From positions 992,001 through 1,056,000 of the forward strand of contig JAMXBD010000093.1 in NCBI GenBank assembly GCA_024138025.1: 64,000 bases of DNA, given 5' to 3'. A program made the translations under genes and the position numbers. The stretch comes from Combretum micranthum. Taxonomy: Eukaryota; Streptophyta; Magnoliopsida; Myrtales; Combretaceae. The notes under the pieces were generated by a model. That model was not told where the DNA came from. It made no database searches and saw only the letters and a list, made by a program, of their open reading frames with translations. Positions 48,843-60,798 of the stretch are shown in pieces; the stretch's first letter is position 1; each line of letters begins with the position of its first letter.

Positions 48843-49079
48843 AAATAAAACATGATCGATGAGATTTATAATAAGTAGATTTAGACTTAATGTAAATATC
48901 TTTTCATAAATAATTAAGAGAATGGAATTAATTAATAATTAATTTTATGATTAATAAAGTGATTAATTTTATCTTATTGGATAATCTAAGATGACGGAGA
49001 ACTAAAATAGCAAGTTAATAAAAATTTTATTTATCTTTTTCTAGTTCGATGTTTTTGTGCTATTATTCCTTCAACGTAC

Positions 49080-50030
49080 AAGTATATTTTATATTGAGTT
49101 CTAGGTACGTGGTGACCTTTTGTGTTGGTTGCGTGTGATAGTTAGAAATCAACTGATTAATACTTAAATATGACCTAATTAATAATTGAGTGATTGCTTA
49201 TGCATGGACATTATCCATCAACAAATTACAACTTTTAATGGATGTAGTTGTCATGTCCACAACTAAGATGAGATAGTAGTTAGTGCCCAGGTTTGAGAGG
49301 CTCAATAGGTACGCAATTGAAAGGAGGGACTTGTATTGGTGTATGGTTGGTAATGGAGATAAGATATTGAGAATTGTTTATCTAGGGGTATGGTGACTTC
49401 AGATAAGCAATTAGGATTGATCCGACCTACCAATACAGAATTGGCAGAAAATTGAGATTACATTCTTTCTTTTTCCTTTTAGACATGGAGTTTCACAGTT
49501 TTTGTTAACACGTAATACTTCTTGTATGAGGTATTGGATTTCTTCATTCCTAATTGTTTTGTGGTGGAGTCATGAATACTTCGTTGTTTTTTATTGATCG
49601 ATGAACTTTATTAATTATCTTAAAGCTATCGGATGATGCATTGAAATCTATGTATGTGTGCGATTATGGCACATGTATGTGTTTGTGGTTGCCTATGCTG
49701 AGTTCTTGTGGCTCACCCCTTTCTTATTCCTTCTCATGCTTTGATGTGAGTACTTTTGTTGATGATAATGCTTATGACTATCTTAGTTACGATCTCTACA
49801 CTAGTGATGAGCTAGGCGGATATAAGAGCTATAATGACTTTTAGTTGCATTATTGTTGTTGGATTTAGTTGGATTGTTCCTAGACCTTTTATAAATCTTA
49901 TGTCGAATCTTTAAAATGTTTAGTGATTAGAAACCTTTTAGGCTTTTTTGGTTTGGACATTTGAACCCTTGTTACACTTATCTTTTGATCTTGGCTCCTG
50001 TTGACTTTCATCTTTCAAAAAATGTTTTGT
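49080..50030 (+). repeat. Possible gypsy LTR R-U5 remnant
   Basis: GCTGAGTTCTTGTGGCTCAC at about 49698 resembles gypsy LTR U5 text. The following acidic/tyrosine-rich open stretch (to 49844) parallels the one at 27660-27740 in the solo LTR. No ends or TSD were found. Confidence 0.3.
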
Positions 50031-52178
50031 TTTAAAAAAAAAAGAAACTTCATGCATGTCTCCTTAATTAAAATTGATTTGGTAGTATAAATGATTTGGA
50101 AAGCCTTAGTGTACAATAGTTAAGTGTTATATATGATAGACTATCACGACTTTAGATTCTGGAATTATGGTAATCCTCGTAGAAAGGAAAATATTATAAA
50201 AGAAAATAGAATAACTATTAAGTAACCGCATCCTATTTGTGTGGATGTATGTCTTTCTCTTGCCATAATTGGAAGACTTTGAATATTGCTTAAATTAAAA
50301 TTAAGGATTTGTCTGCATCATTTTCTATAGAGTCTTCGAATGATCCAAGTTAATCTCTCCATTCTCAAATTTGAGATATATTTCGAAGCTCTTTCCCATT
50401 AGCTAAAGTAATTGGAACCCAAAATTCAGTAAGAAATAAAAGTTACATATATTAGGAACAAGACTAGTGAACAACTTCAAAAGTTGTACCAATGAGAAAC
50501 ATGTGGATTCCCATAATACTATTTGTGAAATGCTTCATGAAGTCCATTCGTCCTTCTAGTGGCTAAAAGGATACGTGAAAATTCTTTTCCTTAAATATTG
50601 TCTTATAATGTTTTGCTATTAGTTGTGCATTGTAATAACTTACCAGTTTAACTATCACTGATAATCATACTATATGCAAATCTCCTTATGGGTTGGAATT
50701 GATTCCAAATGGAATTGAAACATAGATTTATGGGTTCAAAAGGTTGGACTTGGAACCAAATGTGTCTTAAACAAGTTTAGGGTGGATCTTGGACCCAATA
50801 TATCTATGAGCTGGGTCTTGACTTGTGCCTTGTGTGTGTATATATTTTTCAAATAACATAAGTCCTCATTTCCTCCTTACACCTAGCACCATGGCTAGTC
50901 CCTTCATTACGAAGTTGTTTTTACTTTTTAATAGCTTTTGCTCTTCTTCTTCTTCTTCTTTCTTTATATAATGTTGGATCCGGCTGAACCCATTAGGTCC
51001 ACGTTTGACTAGGTTGAGGATCCAACTTGAACCTCAACTCAGTGGTCTTGTCACATTGAGACCCGTTCATTATGGTGTAGATCTTGGGTGGCATCCCAAT
51101 ATGGGTGAGTCATGTTGGATCTATTGTCTAATTATGTGCGGATCTACACATACTAGGTCTTAAAAAAAAAAAAAGGAGAGAATAAAAGGAACCTCCTCAA
51201 GAAAATTGTGAAATGTTCTATGGATGTAGCATCATTTAATCGCAAGGCTCTTGAGCCATTGGATCACGAAGATGGTTATTAAAATTAATCCACACAAATA
51301 TTTTCGTAAAGATTTTGACTGACTGATGTTGCAGTTGTTGTTGTTGTCTGTAACTGACGAGAGAAGGAGAATAGATCCACTTGTTCCATTCTTGGATTCA
51401 GGATATTAATTTTCATTGTCTTAGATTGCCCCTAAACATTCATTTATTACTTCATGGTAGAGTTATTCACTGAATATGTTTCTATCAAACGGGGACATCA
51501 GACATTATGTTTCTATTTGGACTAGAAGCATCAATTTTACATGTTATTTTACTCCAAAACTGAAGTGTCATAGGATAGAAACTTTTGATTCAAAGTCATC
51601 TTTTATTATTATCGTCAATAGACTAGTCCCGCCTTCCAGAACGCGTATTTAGACCGAATGAGAAAGAGATTCCACAATGACTTAACTAATCATCTTATCA
51701 TATATTATTCCCGGTATTATCTTTACTTGTTATTTTCTTCTTTAAATATTTCTAAAACTTCTGATTCTCCTCATATTACTATTATATATGGGAAAAATGT
51801 TACTATAACGGAGATATATGCATTTGTAATTGTAATGCGGTTTTTGACCTCTATTCTTAGTGATAAATGCTTCGAAGAGTATTACATATCACGTGTAATA
51901 TACATATAGTACATAACTACTAACAATATTCTAACATATGGACATATACTGGTAGTTACTTTGAAAATTATGTATCATTTTATTCATATATTAAAATGTA
52001 ATTGATGATTACTCACTACATCTCGTTCATGTATTGTGTAATACCAATTGAATATTTTTTCTTCTTACACAGTAATCTTATTGAGGTTCTTCCACGTAAA
52101 TGCTAGCGCGCTTTCTCTTTAGTAATTCCAATGATCAGTTTCTTGTTGATTTCTTCTTTTTTAATTACTATTTGTTTG
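50031..52178. other. Spacer, no recognisable gene
   Basis: Includes GGGTC/GGACC-rich degenerate sequence at 50720-51130 and a (TTC)n run near 50944. The ORF at 51658-51909 is not recognisable. Confidence 0.5.
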
Positions 52179-52307
52179 TGTAACGCGCTATTGGAAACAA
52201 TAAGGATGATATATTATAAAAAACAATGTACTCAAATAATACTTGCTCGTGTAACGCGCTATTGGAAACAATAAGGATCATATATTATAAAAAATAATGT
52301 AGTCAAA
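52179..52307. repeat. Tandem duplication, 71-bp period
   Basis: Two 58-bp copies beginning TGTAACGCGCTATTGGAAAC at 52179 and 52250, separated by 13 bp. Only about three substitutions distinguish them. They end 16 bp before the TSD of the hAT-like element. Confidence 0.9.
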
Positions 52308-52331
52308 CCGCAGATTGAACTTTCTAGTTGT

Positions 52332-53131
52332 TAGGGCTTGGAAAAAATTCAAATGAACCGCGAACTGATCTAAATCAGACCAAATTTTTGTTTTTTTTTT
52401 TTAATTTTTTTTTATTTTTAAACGGTTTGAATCCTGGTTCTGTTCAATAATGGAAATTCGGTTTGTGGTTTGGTTTGGAGTCATGAACTGAACCGCACAG
52501 TTTGAATTGAACCGAACCGTGTCACCTTTAAAAAAATCTTTTTAATGTTATATTTATTTTTATAATTAATTATATTTTGGGATAAAATTTTTAATTTTTT
52601 ATATTTATAATTAATACTTTTAGAGTTTCAATAGTTAAAAAATAACTGTAGTTTAATGGGTCGGTGAAGGGAATCCAATCTTACTCCTTGCCTTGTACAC
52701 ACACATATGTATATTTGTAATGGCACTCAACTAGATTTGAGTCTTTAAAAAAGAGACTACACTACCAATTTACTCTTTAACTCTTGTGTTTAGTTATTTT
52801 CATTTTACCAATATATACTAATAATGTGAAAAAAAATTAGCTCATTATAGTTGTTTGTTGATTTCCATAAATTGATAATTCAACTTGTCAATTTGTTGTT
52901 GAGGTTTGAAATGTGAAAAAATAGTTCATAGTTCTTTTTTTTTTTTTATTGAAATGAAAAAAGAAAAAAAAATTCCTTTGATACATGGTTTGAGCTGTAT
53001 ATCGAACCATTTTTTAAAGCAAACTAAATTATACGGATAGGTTCAATATTGTAAAAATAACCAAACCATAATTTTAGGTTCGATTTCGTTCGAGTGACGA
53101 ACCGAATCGAACTGCACTACTCCCATCCCCA
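52332..53131. mobile_element. hAT-like non-autonomous element, GAACCG-rich ends
   Basis: 800 bp. It starts TAGGGCTTGG and ends CCCATCCCCA (inverse TGGGGATGGG), matching the TAGGG-type termini of plant hAT elements. Flanks CTAGTTGT (52324-52331) and CTAGTTAT (53132-53139) form an 8-bp duplication with one mismatch. GAACCG/CGGTTC motifs cluster at 52355-52520 and 53070-53115 around an AT-rich core. No transposase. Confidence 0.7.
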
Positions 53132-53139
53132 CTAGTTAT

Positions 53140-54072
53140 AACCCTTAAATGGTTCCACACTAAGTAGATATTTAATTATGCAATAATTAGATTGGACAAG
53201 GTTTATTATACCATATATTTGGGTTATAAAATGATTTTGGTTTTGAATAAAACTCTTATCATGGTATTGAATAAATTCAAAAGTTTTTATCCTTTTTGTG
53301 ATAGAAAAATATTGGAGTAAAATAAAATGAAATCTCGTAGTAAAGAAATCAAACCAAGACAACTGCTATTACTTAGTTTCTACATTTTACCATTGTATTA
53401 TTAGTACCACTAACACTATTATCACAATTGCTATTGCCATTGTTGCCACCACCACCACTACCAATACAACACTAACAACAACTTGCTATCGGCATCATCA
53501 CAATGGTACAACTAATTTGTCACCACTGTTCAACTATCACTATCACTATCTGTAATACCTACACATGATAAATAGTGAAAACTCTTTTTTTTTTTTAAAA
53601 AAAAAAAACAATGTGATGGTCTCTTAACACACCAAGGTATTGGATTAGTAAATCTTGTTCATACTTGGTTGATCTAGATGGTTCAATTTTGACTTAGATG
53701 ATTCAAATGGGTTGAGTATGCCATTACACACATGGCATTTTTTTAAACATGGAAATGGAATAAAAATTGAAATACTATACTAAGAAGGCAACATAGTAAA
53801 ATACTATCAAAGTTGTAAATTTTAAAAATAAATAATCTCCTATAACCTTGGTATCATTAGTAATATAAGGAATGAATGACGACATTTTCAGAGATGATGA
53901 TGATGATAAATTGATAAGATGTAATCAAATAATGATCTAAATAGCGCTAGTAATTTGAGACTCGACCCGTGAACCGGATACACACGATTATAAAAGGGTT
54001 TGAGTAAGTAAAAGTTAATACGATTAATAAATGAGTCAAACCCAGAACAAGAATTTAAATATATTCGGGTTT
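53140..54072. other. Spacer left of the Ty3 element
   Basis: Holds a short ACC/CCA-rich patch at 53440-53480 and a T/A homopolymer junction near 53586-53610. No gene recognised. Confidence 0.5.
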
Positions 54073-54077
54073 GAGTT

Positions 54078-55885
54078 TGAAATGACCTAGATTTACATTT
54101 TAATCAAATCTCATGTGTTTATTAATTTATTTTGAGAAGTTGAATTGAATGAGTATGGTTATGTGTTAGTAGTTTAAGATATATGATTTTGTATGTGTAT
54201 ATGTTGATATTAATATTTTGTTTTATATGCATTAATGTGTGAGTAATGAAATTATTAATGTTGTCTTTTGTTCATTAAAAGGTTAAGCTAAGCTAGATTT
54301 GTAAATCAACCATAATTTCACTTAAGTTAGTTGATTAAGTTTCTTGTAATTAAGTAGCATTTATGCCCTAAATACAAGCCAAATGAAGTTCAAATTAAAG
54401 CCAAATGCATCCTAAGTTATTATATGCATTAAGGGGTAAATTTGGAATGTGAAAAAGTCAAAATTAAGCTAATTTAACTTACTTTTTGAAGGCAGCCAAA
54501 TTTTATCCGAATTTTCCTTTTCTTCTTCCATTTCTTTTCTTTTCCATTTCCATCTCCATTTCCAAGCTCAAGTTAGGGTTTATATCAAGTTTGAAAATCA
54601 AAGTATTTCTCAAGACAAGGTATGTATATATACTTGAATTGATTTAGTTTAGGTTGTTGTGATTATTGTTTTGTTTCCCTTTCTTGTAGTAGTTGTAGAG
54701 TTATTGGATGAATTGAGTTCAATGTTGGTCAAATTGTTTGTTCATGCTTTGTATGAGTTATGAATGTGTTATATGAGTGTGTGAGAGTATGCATGTATTG
54801 TTGTATGATTATGAAGAGTTGGGAAGTTGTTAAGAGGATTTGTATAAGAGAATTTAGAATTGATGGAAGTAGAATTTGAAGTGTTTAATTGTGATGAATT
54901 CATGCCTTGGGTTGCTAGAATTGAGTAGTGTATGTTGGAGTGAGTATATGAAGTGGAAGTGTAGTTGAGGAAAGTTTTAAAGTGTATTAAGATGTAAGTT
55001 TGCAAAGTTGAAAAACAGGGGATTTGAATTTTCGTTTAACATTGTTTTTAAAACGTACGCCGGCATCTGGGGATTCTATGCCGCCGGCGTAGAGGCGGTG
55101 TAGAAAGCCCACAGAATTGTTTTTCCTAACGCCGTTTGCAACGCCGCCGGCTTTAATGCTAAGAATTTGCCAGCGTCTGTTATTCAGAACGTACGCCGGC
55201 AATTGAGTCTCTACGCCGCCGGCGTAGAGGCGGTGTTGAAAGTTCACAGAACCAAATTTCTTAAAGCCGACTGAACGCCGCCGGCTTTCGCTAGGGAGTC
55301 AGCCGGCGTTCTTTCTTCTAACTTGTACGCTGGCTTCTGGGAATCAAGGCCGCCGGCGTACATGCGAAGGCTGCCCGCGTACTTATGTAAGCGGCCGGCT
55401 TACACCTCTCTGGACATTTTCAAAAACTTTGGTTTTGGATTCTATGCCGGCTCAAGGCCGCCGGCGTAGGGTACAAAGGCTGACGGCGTATACCTTTGAA
55501 CGCTGCTAGCGTTGGCAGTGTACATCTTCAGAACATTGAACACCAGCTCAACGCCACCAGCGTTGAGTGCCGGCGTATCCCCTGAGTTTTTGAATTTTGA
55601 GAGCTTTTTCTAAAAGTTTCCCAAAGTTGTTATTTGAGCCATTAAGTGTTTATTAAGTGATTTTGAGATATAATAGGACGTTTAAATGCTTATTTGTGAC
55701 TTTGTAATTAATGAATTGGATGTCTTTGATTAATTATGAAATATGGATATAATATGTATATATTTGTGAGAATGAAATCTATAATTGTTGATTTATTAAT
55801 TATTGTGACATTTCTATTACAGTTAAGGATTCTTCGGTTAGTTCATCACCGAGAGATCCTAGTTCTATACTAACGGGTCCTTACA
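54078..55885 (+). repeat. 5' LTR of the Ty3 element
   Basis: 1808 bp, TGAAATGACC ... GGTCCTTACA. It is collinear with the 3' LTR apart from scattered short indels. It contains a pyrimidine-rich stretch at 54520-54570 and the CCGGC array at 55048-55585. Confidence 0.93.
55048..55585 (+). repeat. GC-rich CCGGC tandem array in the 5' LTR
   Basis: About four diverged units of 115-145 bp, beginning near 55053 (CGTACGCCGGCATCTGGG), 55189 (CGTACGCCGGCAATTGAG), 55325 (GTACGCTGGCTTCTGGG) and 55440. Each has a near-palindrome of the type TACGCCGCCGGCGTA. I count 12 CCGGC sites in the block, against an AT-rich LTR. The minus-strand ORF at 54987-55247 is a shadow. Confidence 0.85.
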
Positions 55886-55887
55886 GA

Positions 55888-55900
55888 TGGTATCAGAGCC
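55888..55900 (+). other. Primer-binding site of the Ty3 element (tRNA-iMet)
   Basis: TGGTATCAGAGCC two bases after the 5' LTR, complementary to the initiator methionine tRNA 3' end. It lies about 190 bp ahead of the gag start. Confidence 0.95.
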
Positions 55901-56091
55901 TTGTTTATGAAATTGTTTGATTAAATAGTGGTAGCTTGACCTTAGATGCGGTAAGTTAGTTAGACATATGTAGGACTTGTTTATATTAAGTTTATGTTTA
56001 ATTGTCTAATTGGGTTATTAATTGTTTTGATATTGATTTAACCTTATAAGATTATTGTATGTCATACATATGTTGCATGTTTGTTTAAAAG

Positions 56092-57717
56092 ATGGATAGG
56101 TTACGAAGAGTAACCCGACAATCTTCGGAAAGAGAAAGTATGCCACCTCCTTCTCAGTCTACTATTTCAGCTTCTGCATCAGCTAGTATTCCAGCTTCTA
56201 CTTCCACTCCATCACCGGCTTCGGCTTCTACTGCACCGAATCCTCAGCCTCCTCAAATGCCAGCATATCCAGCTATGCCACAGATGCCTACCGGAGATCC
56301 GAATAATGTACTCACTATGTTTCGAGATATGTTTGCAATAGTTCAGCAGTATCAACAAATGATGTATCAACAGCAACAACAATTTATGCAGCAATATCAT
56401 CCTCCAACTGTGAGAGAAGAGCCACAAGTACCAATGGGAGACCGGAATGAACAAGTCAAGTTGCATGACTTTGTCAGACTAGTACCTGATTTTGATGGAA
56501 CTGTTTTGGATCCGACTCGAACGGAAGGTTGGATAGTGGAGCTAGAAAAAGCGTTTGCAGCTTGTGAAGTGCCTGAGCATAGGAAAGTTGATTTGGCTAT
56601 ATATATGTTGAAGGGAGATGCATATAATTGGTGGAGATTGAATAGTGAAGGATATGTGAGACCGATACCATGGAACAGATTCAAAGAAGCCTTTTTCTTG
56701 CAATACATTCCATCCACAGTGCGGGAGCAAATGATATCGAGTTGGTTGAGTTTAAGGCAGGGAAATAAAACTGTTGAAGAATATCATGCAGAATATTGTA
56801 GATTGCTTCGATTTGCGGGTACAAGTTACAATGATGAGAGCATGAAGGTTCAAAAGTTCCAAGATGGCTTGAATATGGAGATTAAGAGTGAGGTTAAGAA
56901 GTTTCAATTGTCAACACTGTCTGAAACAGTAATCAAGGCAAAGCTAGTGGAACAAATTAATAATGAAAATAAAGCTCAGAGGGATAGACGTGCGACATTT
57001 ATGGGCAAGAGATCGGTGACATCCTATACTCCTTATTCAAGGTTCGGAAATGTTAACAAAGGCAAGCGACCATATTTGGGTAAGAAATCAAGCTCGGGAC
57101 AAGTGGTGAAGACTCCTATGCCATCCATTCCATTTGATAGGCGATGCCCTATATGTTTTGGGCCTCATGAATCGTTTCAATGTAAATGGACTCCTGGAGC
57201 TTGTTTTGCATGTGGGAAGGTTGGTCATAAAGCTTCTGATTGTCCTGATCCTAAATTGAAGCCCATCTTTTGTGCTCATTGTCAACAAAGGGGTCATCAT
57301 GTGGTAAATTGCAAAGAAAAGCCGAGGAATGAAGGACCGAACTTTGGAAAGGGAATGACAGCTGCTAGGGTGTTTGCTTTGCAACAATGTGAGAAAGCTC
57401 CTTCGGTTGATACACTGGCAGGTATAATACAGATTGCAAGACATCCTGCATATACTTTAATTGATACTGGTGCTACTCATGCATGTATTGCTGAAAGCTT
57501 TGTGAATGAGTGTGGTTTGTCTTCTGAAGTGTTGTATGATAGAGTGATGAGTGTGAATACTCCTTTTGGTGTGCAATCCAAAGAGCCATGTGTATGTAAG
57601 AATGTTGATGTTGTGATTTCTGATGAAAGCATGCCAATAGATATGTTAGTTCTACCTTTAATTGATTTTGATGTTATTCTTGGAATGAATTGGTTGAATC
57701 TTTACAAAGGACAATAG
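56092..57717 (+). CDS. Ty3 Gag and aspartic protease ORF
   Basis: 541 residues. The N-terminus (1-100) is low complexity, rich in Ser, Pro and Ala and then Gln and Met. The Gag capsid domain spans about 120-270 ([11 protein letters not shown] ... DAYNWW). Two CCHC zinc knuckles follow, C371-C374-H379-C384 and C394-C397-H402-C407, preceded by a cysteine pair at 352-355. The protease motif is LIDTGATH (456-463), with the retropepsin second-half motif DVILGMNWL near 527-535. Gag packages the element RNA into virus-like particles and the protease matures the polyprotein. The frame then breaks: a stop after LYKGQ falls where related elements continue into reverse transcriptase, and the next ORF overlaps by 28 nt in another frame. 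Confidence 0.9.
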   Translation: MDRLRRVTRQSSERESMPPPSQSTISASASASIPASTSTPSPASASTAPNPQPPQMPAYPAMPQMPTGDPNNVLTMFRDMFAIVQQYQQMMYQQQQQFMQQYHPPTVREEPQVPMGDRNEQVKLHDFVRLVPDFDGTVLDPTRTEGWIVELEKAFAACEVPEHRKVDLAIYMLKGDAYNWWRLNSEGYVRPIPWNRFKEAFFLQYIPSTVREQMISSWLSLRQGNKTVEEYHAEYCRLLRFAGTSYNDESMKVQKFQDGLNMEIKSEVKKFQLSTLSETVIKAKLVEQINNENKAQRDRRATFMGKRSVTSYTPYSRFGNVNKGKRPYLGKKSSSGQVVKTPMPSIPFDRRCPICFGPHESFQCKWTPGACFACGKVGHKASDCPDPKLKPIFCAHCQQRGHHVVNCKEKPRNEGPNFGKGMTAARVFALQQCEKAPSVDTLAGIIQIARHPAYTLIDTGATHACIAESFVNECGLSSEVLYDRVMSVNTPFGVQSKEPCVCKNVDVVISDESMPIDMLVLPLIDFDVILGMNWLNLYKGQ

Positions 57718-60700
57718 ATTGTAGTAAAGCGGAAGTGAGTTTTGAATTGGAAGGTAGAAGACTATTTCATGTGTTGGAAAGAAGGAGACCCGGAAGTATG
57801 TATTCTATGGAATTGTGGGAGAAGGATATGGGAACTACAATGGGTAGTGAAGAACTCCGAGTTGATATGGTGCCAGTAGTAAGGGAATTTGTTGATGTTT
57901 TTCCTGATGAATTACCCGGTTTGCCACCGGATAGGGAGATTGATTTTGGGATTGATTTGATACCTGGAACTACACCTATTTCTAAAGCTCCGTATCGTAT
58001 GGCTCCGGCTGAGTTGAAAGAATTGAAAAGTCAGTTAGAAGAATTGCAACACCTCGGGTTTATCCGTCCAAGTATTTCTCCTTGGGGTGCTCCGGTATTG
58101 TTTGTTAAGAAGAAAGACGGAAGTCTAAGGATGTGTATAGACTATAGAGAATTGAATCAAGTGACAATCAAGAACAAGTATCCACTTCCTCGAATTGATG
58201 ATTTATTTGATCAACTGAGAGATGCGGCATTGTTTTCCAAGATAGATTTGAGATCCGGATATCATCAACTCAAGATTAAGCAACAAGATATATCCAAGAC
58301 GGCTTTCAGAACAAGATATGGACATTTTGAGTTTATGGTTATGCCTTTCGGTTTAACAAATGCCCCTGCTGCTTTTATGGATTTGATGAATAGGGTATTT
58401 AAGGATTATTTGGATCAATTTGTGATAGTCTTCATTGATGATATATTGGTATATTCAAAGAATGTGGAAGATCATGAGAAACATTTGAGACTTGTGTTGC
58501 AAAGATTGAGAGAGAGGAAGCTTTATGCTAAATTTAGCAAGTGCAAGTTTTGGTTGAGAGAAGTTGCATTCTTGGGACATATCATTACAAAGGAAGGAAT
58601 ATCTGTTGATCCGGAGAAGATTAGAGCGGTATTGGACTGGCCACCACCGACAAGTGTCACGGAAGTGCGAAGTTTTCTGGGGTTGGCAAGTTATTATAGA
58701 AGATTTGTACAAGGTTTTTCCAAAATCGCTTCACCATTAACTAAGTTGACGAGGAAATATGTGAAGTTTGATTGGGATGAAGATTGTGATCGGAGTTTTC
58801 TTGAGCTGAAGGAACGATTGATTTCTGCACCGATTTTGGCATTACCAATTAGTGGAGAAGAGTTTGTAATTTATAGTGATGCTTCACTTCAAGGACTCGG
58901 ATGTGTTGATGCAAGATAATCGAGTCATAGCTTATGCCTCAAGACAATTGAAGTCCCATGAGAGGAATTACCCAATTCATGATCTCGAGCTAGCCGCAGT
59001 GGTATTAGCATTGAAGCTTTGGAGACATTATCTGTTTGGTGAAAAGTGTAAGATATTCACGGATCATAAGAGTTTGAAATACATTTTCACTCAAAAGGAA
59101 TTGAACATGCGACAACGAAGGTGGTTGGAATTAATTAAAGATTACGATGTTGAAATTTTATATCACCCGGGAAAAGCTAATGTGGTAGCCGATGCGCTCA
59201 GTAGAAAGAAATCGATGAATGTGGAATCTTTGGTTACTAATCAATGGGAGTTACAAGAAGATCTTCAAAGGATGAATATTGAGATAGCTATGGAAAATGT
59301 TGACTTATGCTAGCAAGTTTATCATTGCAACCGACGATTCTAGATCAAATCAAGCAAGGACAACTTGAAGAACCGGTAGCCAAAAGTTGAGAAATGAGAT
59401 AAATCAAAAGAGGAGAAAAGAGATGAGAATTGATGATAAAGGAATTATCAGATTCAAAGATAGAATTTATGTACCTGAGATCCATGATTTGAGACATCAA
59501 ATTATGAAGGAAGCACATTCCTCCTCATATTCAATTCATCCGGGAAACACGAAGATGTATCGAGACTTGAAGCGACATTTTTGGTGGGAAGGAATGAAGA
59601 AGGACATTGCAAGATTTGTTTCTAAGTGTTTGGTATGTCAACAAGTGAAGATCGAACATCAACGGCCTGGAGGAGAATTGCAACCATTAAAGATTCCGGA
59701 ATGGAAATGGGATGAGATAACTATGGATTTTGTGACGGCTTTACCAAAGACAGTAGCCAAGAATGAGATGATTTGGATCATGTGGATCGACTCACGAAAT
59801 CGTCACATTTCATTCCACTGAGAGGGTGTATTCACTTGAAAATTGGCTCAGATTTACATCGAGAGATAGTGAGATTACATGGTATACCAATGACCATACT
59901 TCGGATAGAGATACGATTTGTCAGTCGATTCTGGAAAAGTCTTCATGAAGCTCTTGGAACAAAGTTACAATTTAGTACAGCTTTTCATCCACAAACTGAC
60001 GGGCAATCGGAAAGGACAATTCAAATTCTTGAAGATATGCTTAGAGCTTGTGCATTGGATTTTGGAAAGAATTGGGATGAACACTTACCTTTAGTTGAAT
60101 TCGCTTACAATAATAGTTATCAAGCATCGATTCAGATGGCTCCGTATGAAGCGTTATATGGAAGAAAATGTAGATCTCCTTTGCATTGGGATGAAGTGGG
60201 CGAGAGAGTTGATTGGACCCGATTTGGTACAACAAGCTGTTGATAAAATTCAAATGATCAAACAGAGATTGAAAGCTGCTCAAGACCGATATAAAAGTTA
60301 TGCCGATTTGAGAAGAAGACCTTTGGAGTTTGAACTTGGAGATCATGTGTTTCTCAAGATATCCCCGACTAAAGGAGTTTTCAGATTTGGTGTGAGGAGT
60401 AAATTGAATCCAAGATACATTGGGCCTATGAAATATTGGAAAGGATCGGCCATTGGCTTATAGATTGGCGTTACCACCAAGTTTGTCTGGCGTTCATAAT
60501 GTTTTTCATGTATCTCAGCTTAGAAAGTGTATATCCGATTCCGATGCAATATTGGATACCAATCAACCAGAGATACTACCAGACTTAACTACTGAAGAAA
60601 AGCCAATTAGAATTTGGGAAAAATGGACAAAGAATTGAGGAATAAAGTCATACCAATGGTAAAGGTCCAATGGAGTAACCAATCGAGAGAGAAGCGGTTT

Positions 60701-60750
60701 GGGAAGTAGCGAGTGCAATGAGACAGAAATATCCGGAACTTTTTGAGTAA
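57690..60750 (+). pseudogene. Ty3 pol: reverse transcriptase, RNase H, integrase, frameshifted
   Basis: Open segments in shifting frames. 57690-58919 is reverse transcriptase, with [11 protein letters not shown] (183-193) and the catalytic box FIDD (248-251), running into the RNase H start YSDAS. 58876-59313 is RNase H ([16 protein letters not shown]). 59387-59821 is the integrase HHCC domain and the first catalytic region (TMDFVTALP). 59773-60243 is the integrase core with HPQTDGQSERT. 60095-60463 and 60453-60638 are the C-terminal GPY/F region, and a short chromo-like tail ends at 60750. Breaks lie near 57705, 58905, 59312, 59385, 59780, 59900, 60215, 60450 and 60650; those I could inspect look like losses of one or two bases. 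Near 59895-59915 the frame changes and returns, removing the integrase's second catalytic aspartate segment. This copy should not make a full Pol protein. Confidence 0.88.
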
Positions 60751-60784
60751 GAAGGTGAGTTAAGTTTCGGGGACGAAACTTCTT

Positions 60785-60798
60785 GAAGAAGGGAAGAA
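60785..60798 (+). other. Polypurine tract of the Ty3 element
   Basis: GAAGAAGGGAAGAA immediately before the 3' LTR. A GTTTCGGGGACGAAACTT segment just upstream (about 60764-60781) is of a kind often seen at this place in Tekay-like elements. Confidence 0.9.

Noticed and set aside
57690..57717. Programmed frameshift between gag-protease and pol
   Set aside because: Tekay-type elements generally use one continuous ORF, and similar frame breaks recur through pol, so a mutation or sequence error is more likely.
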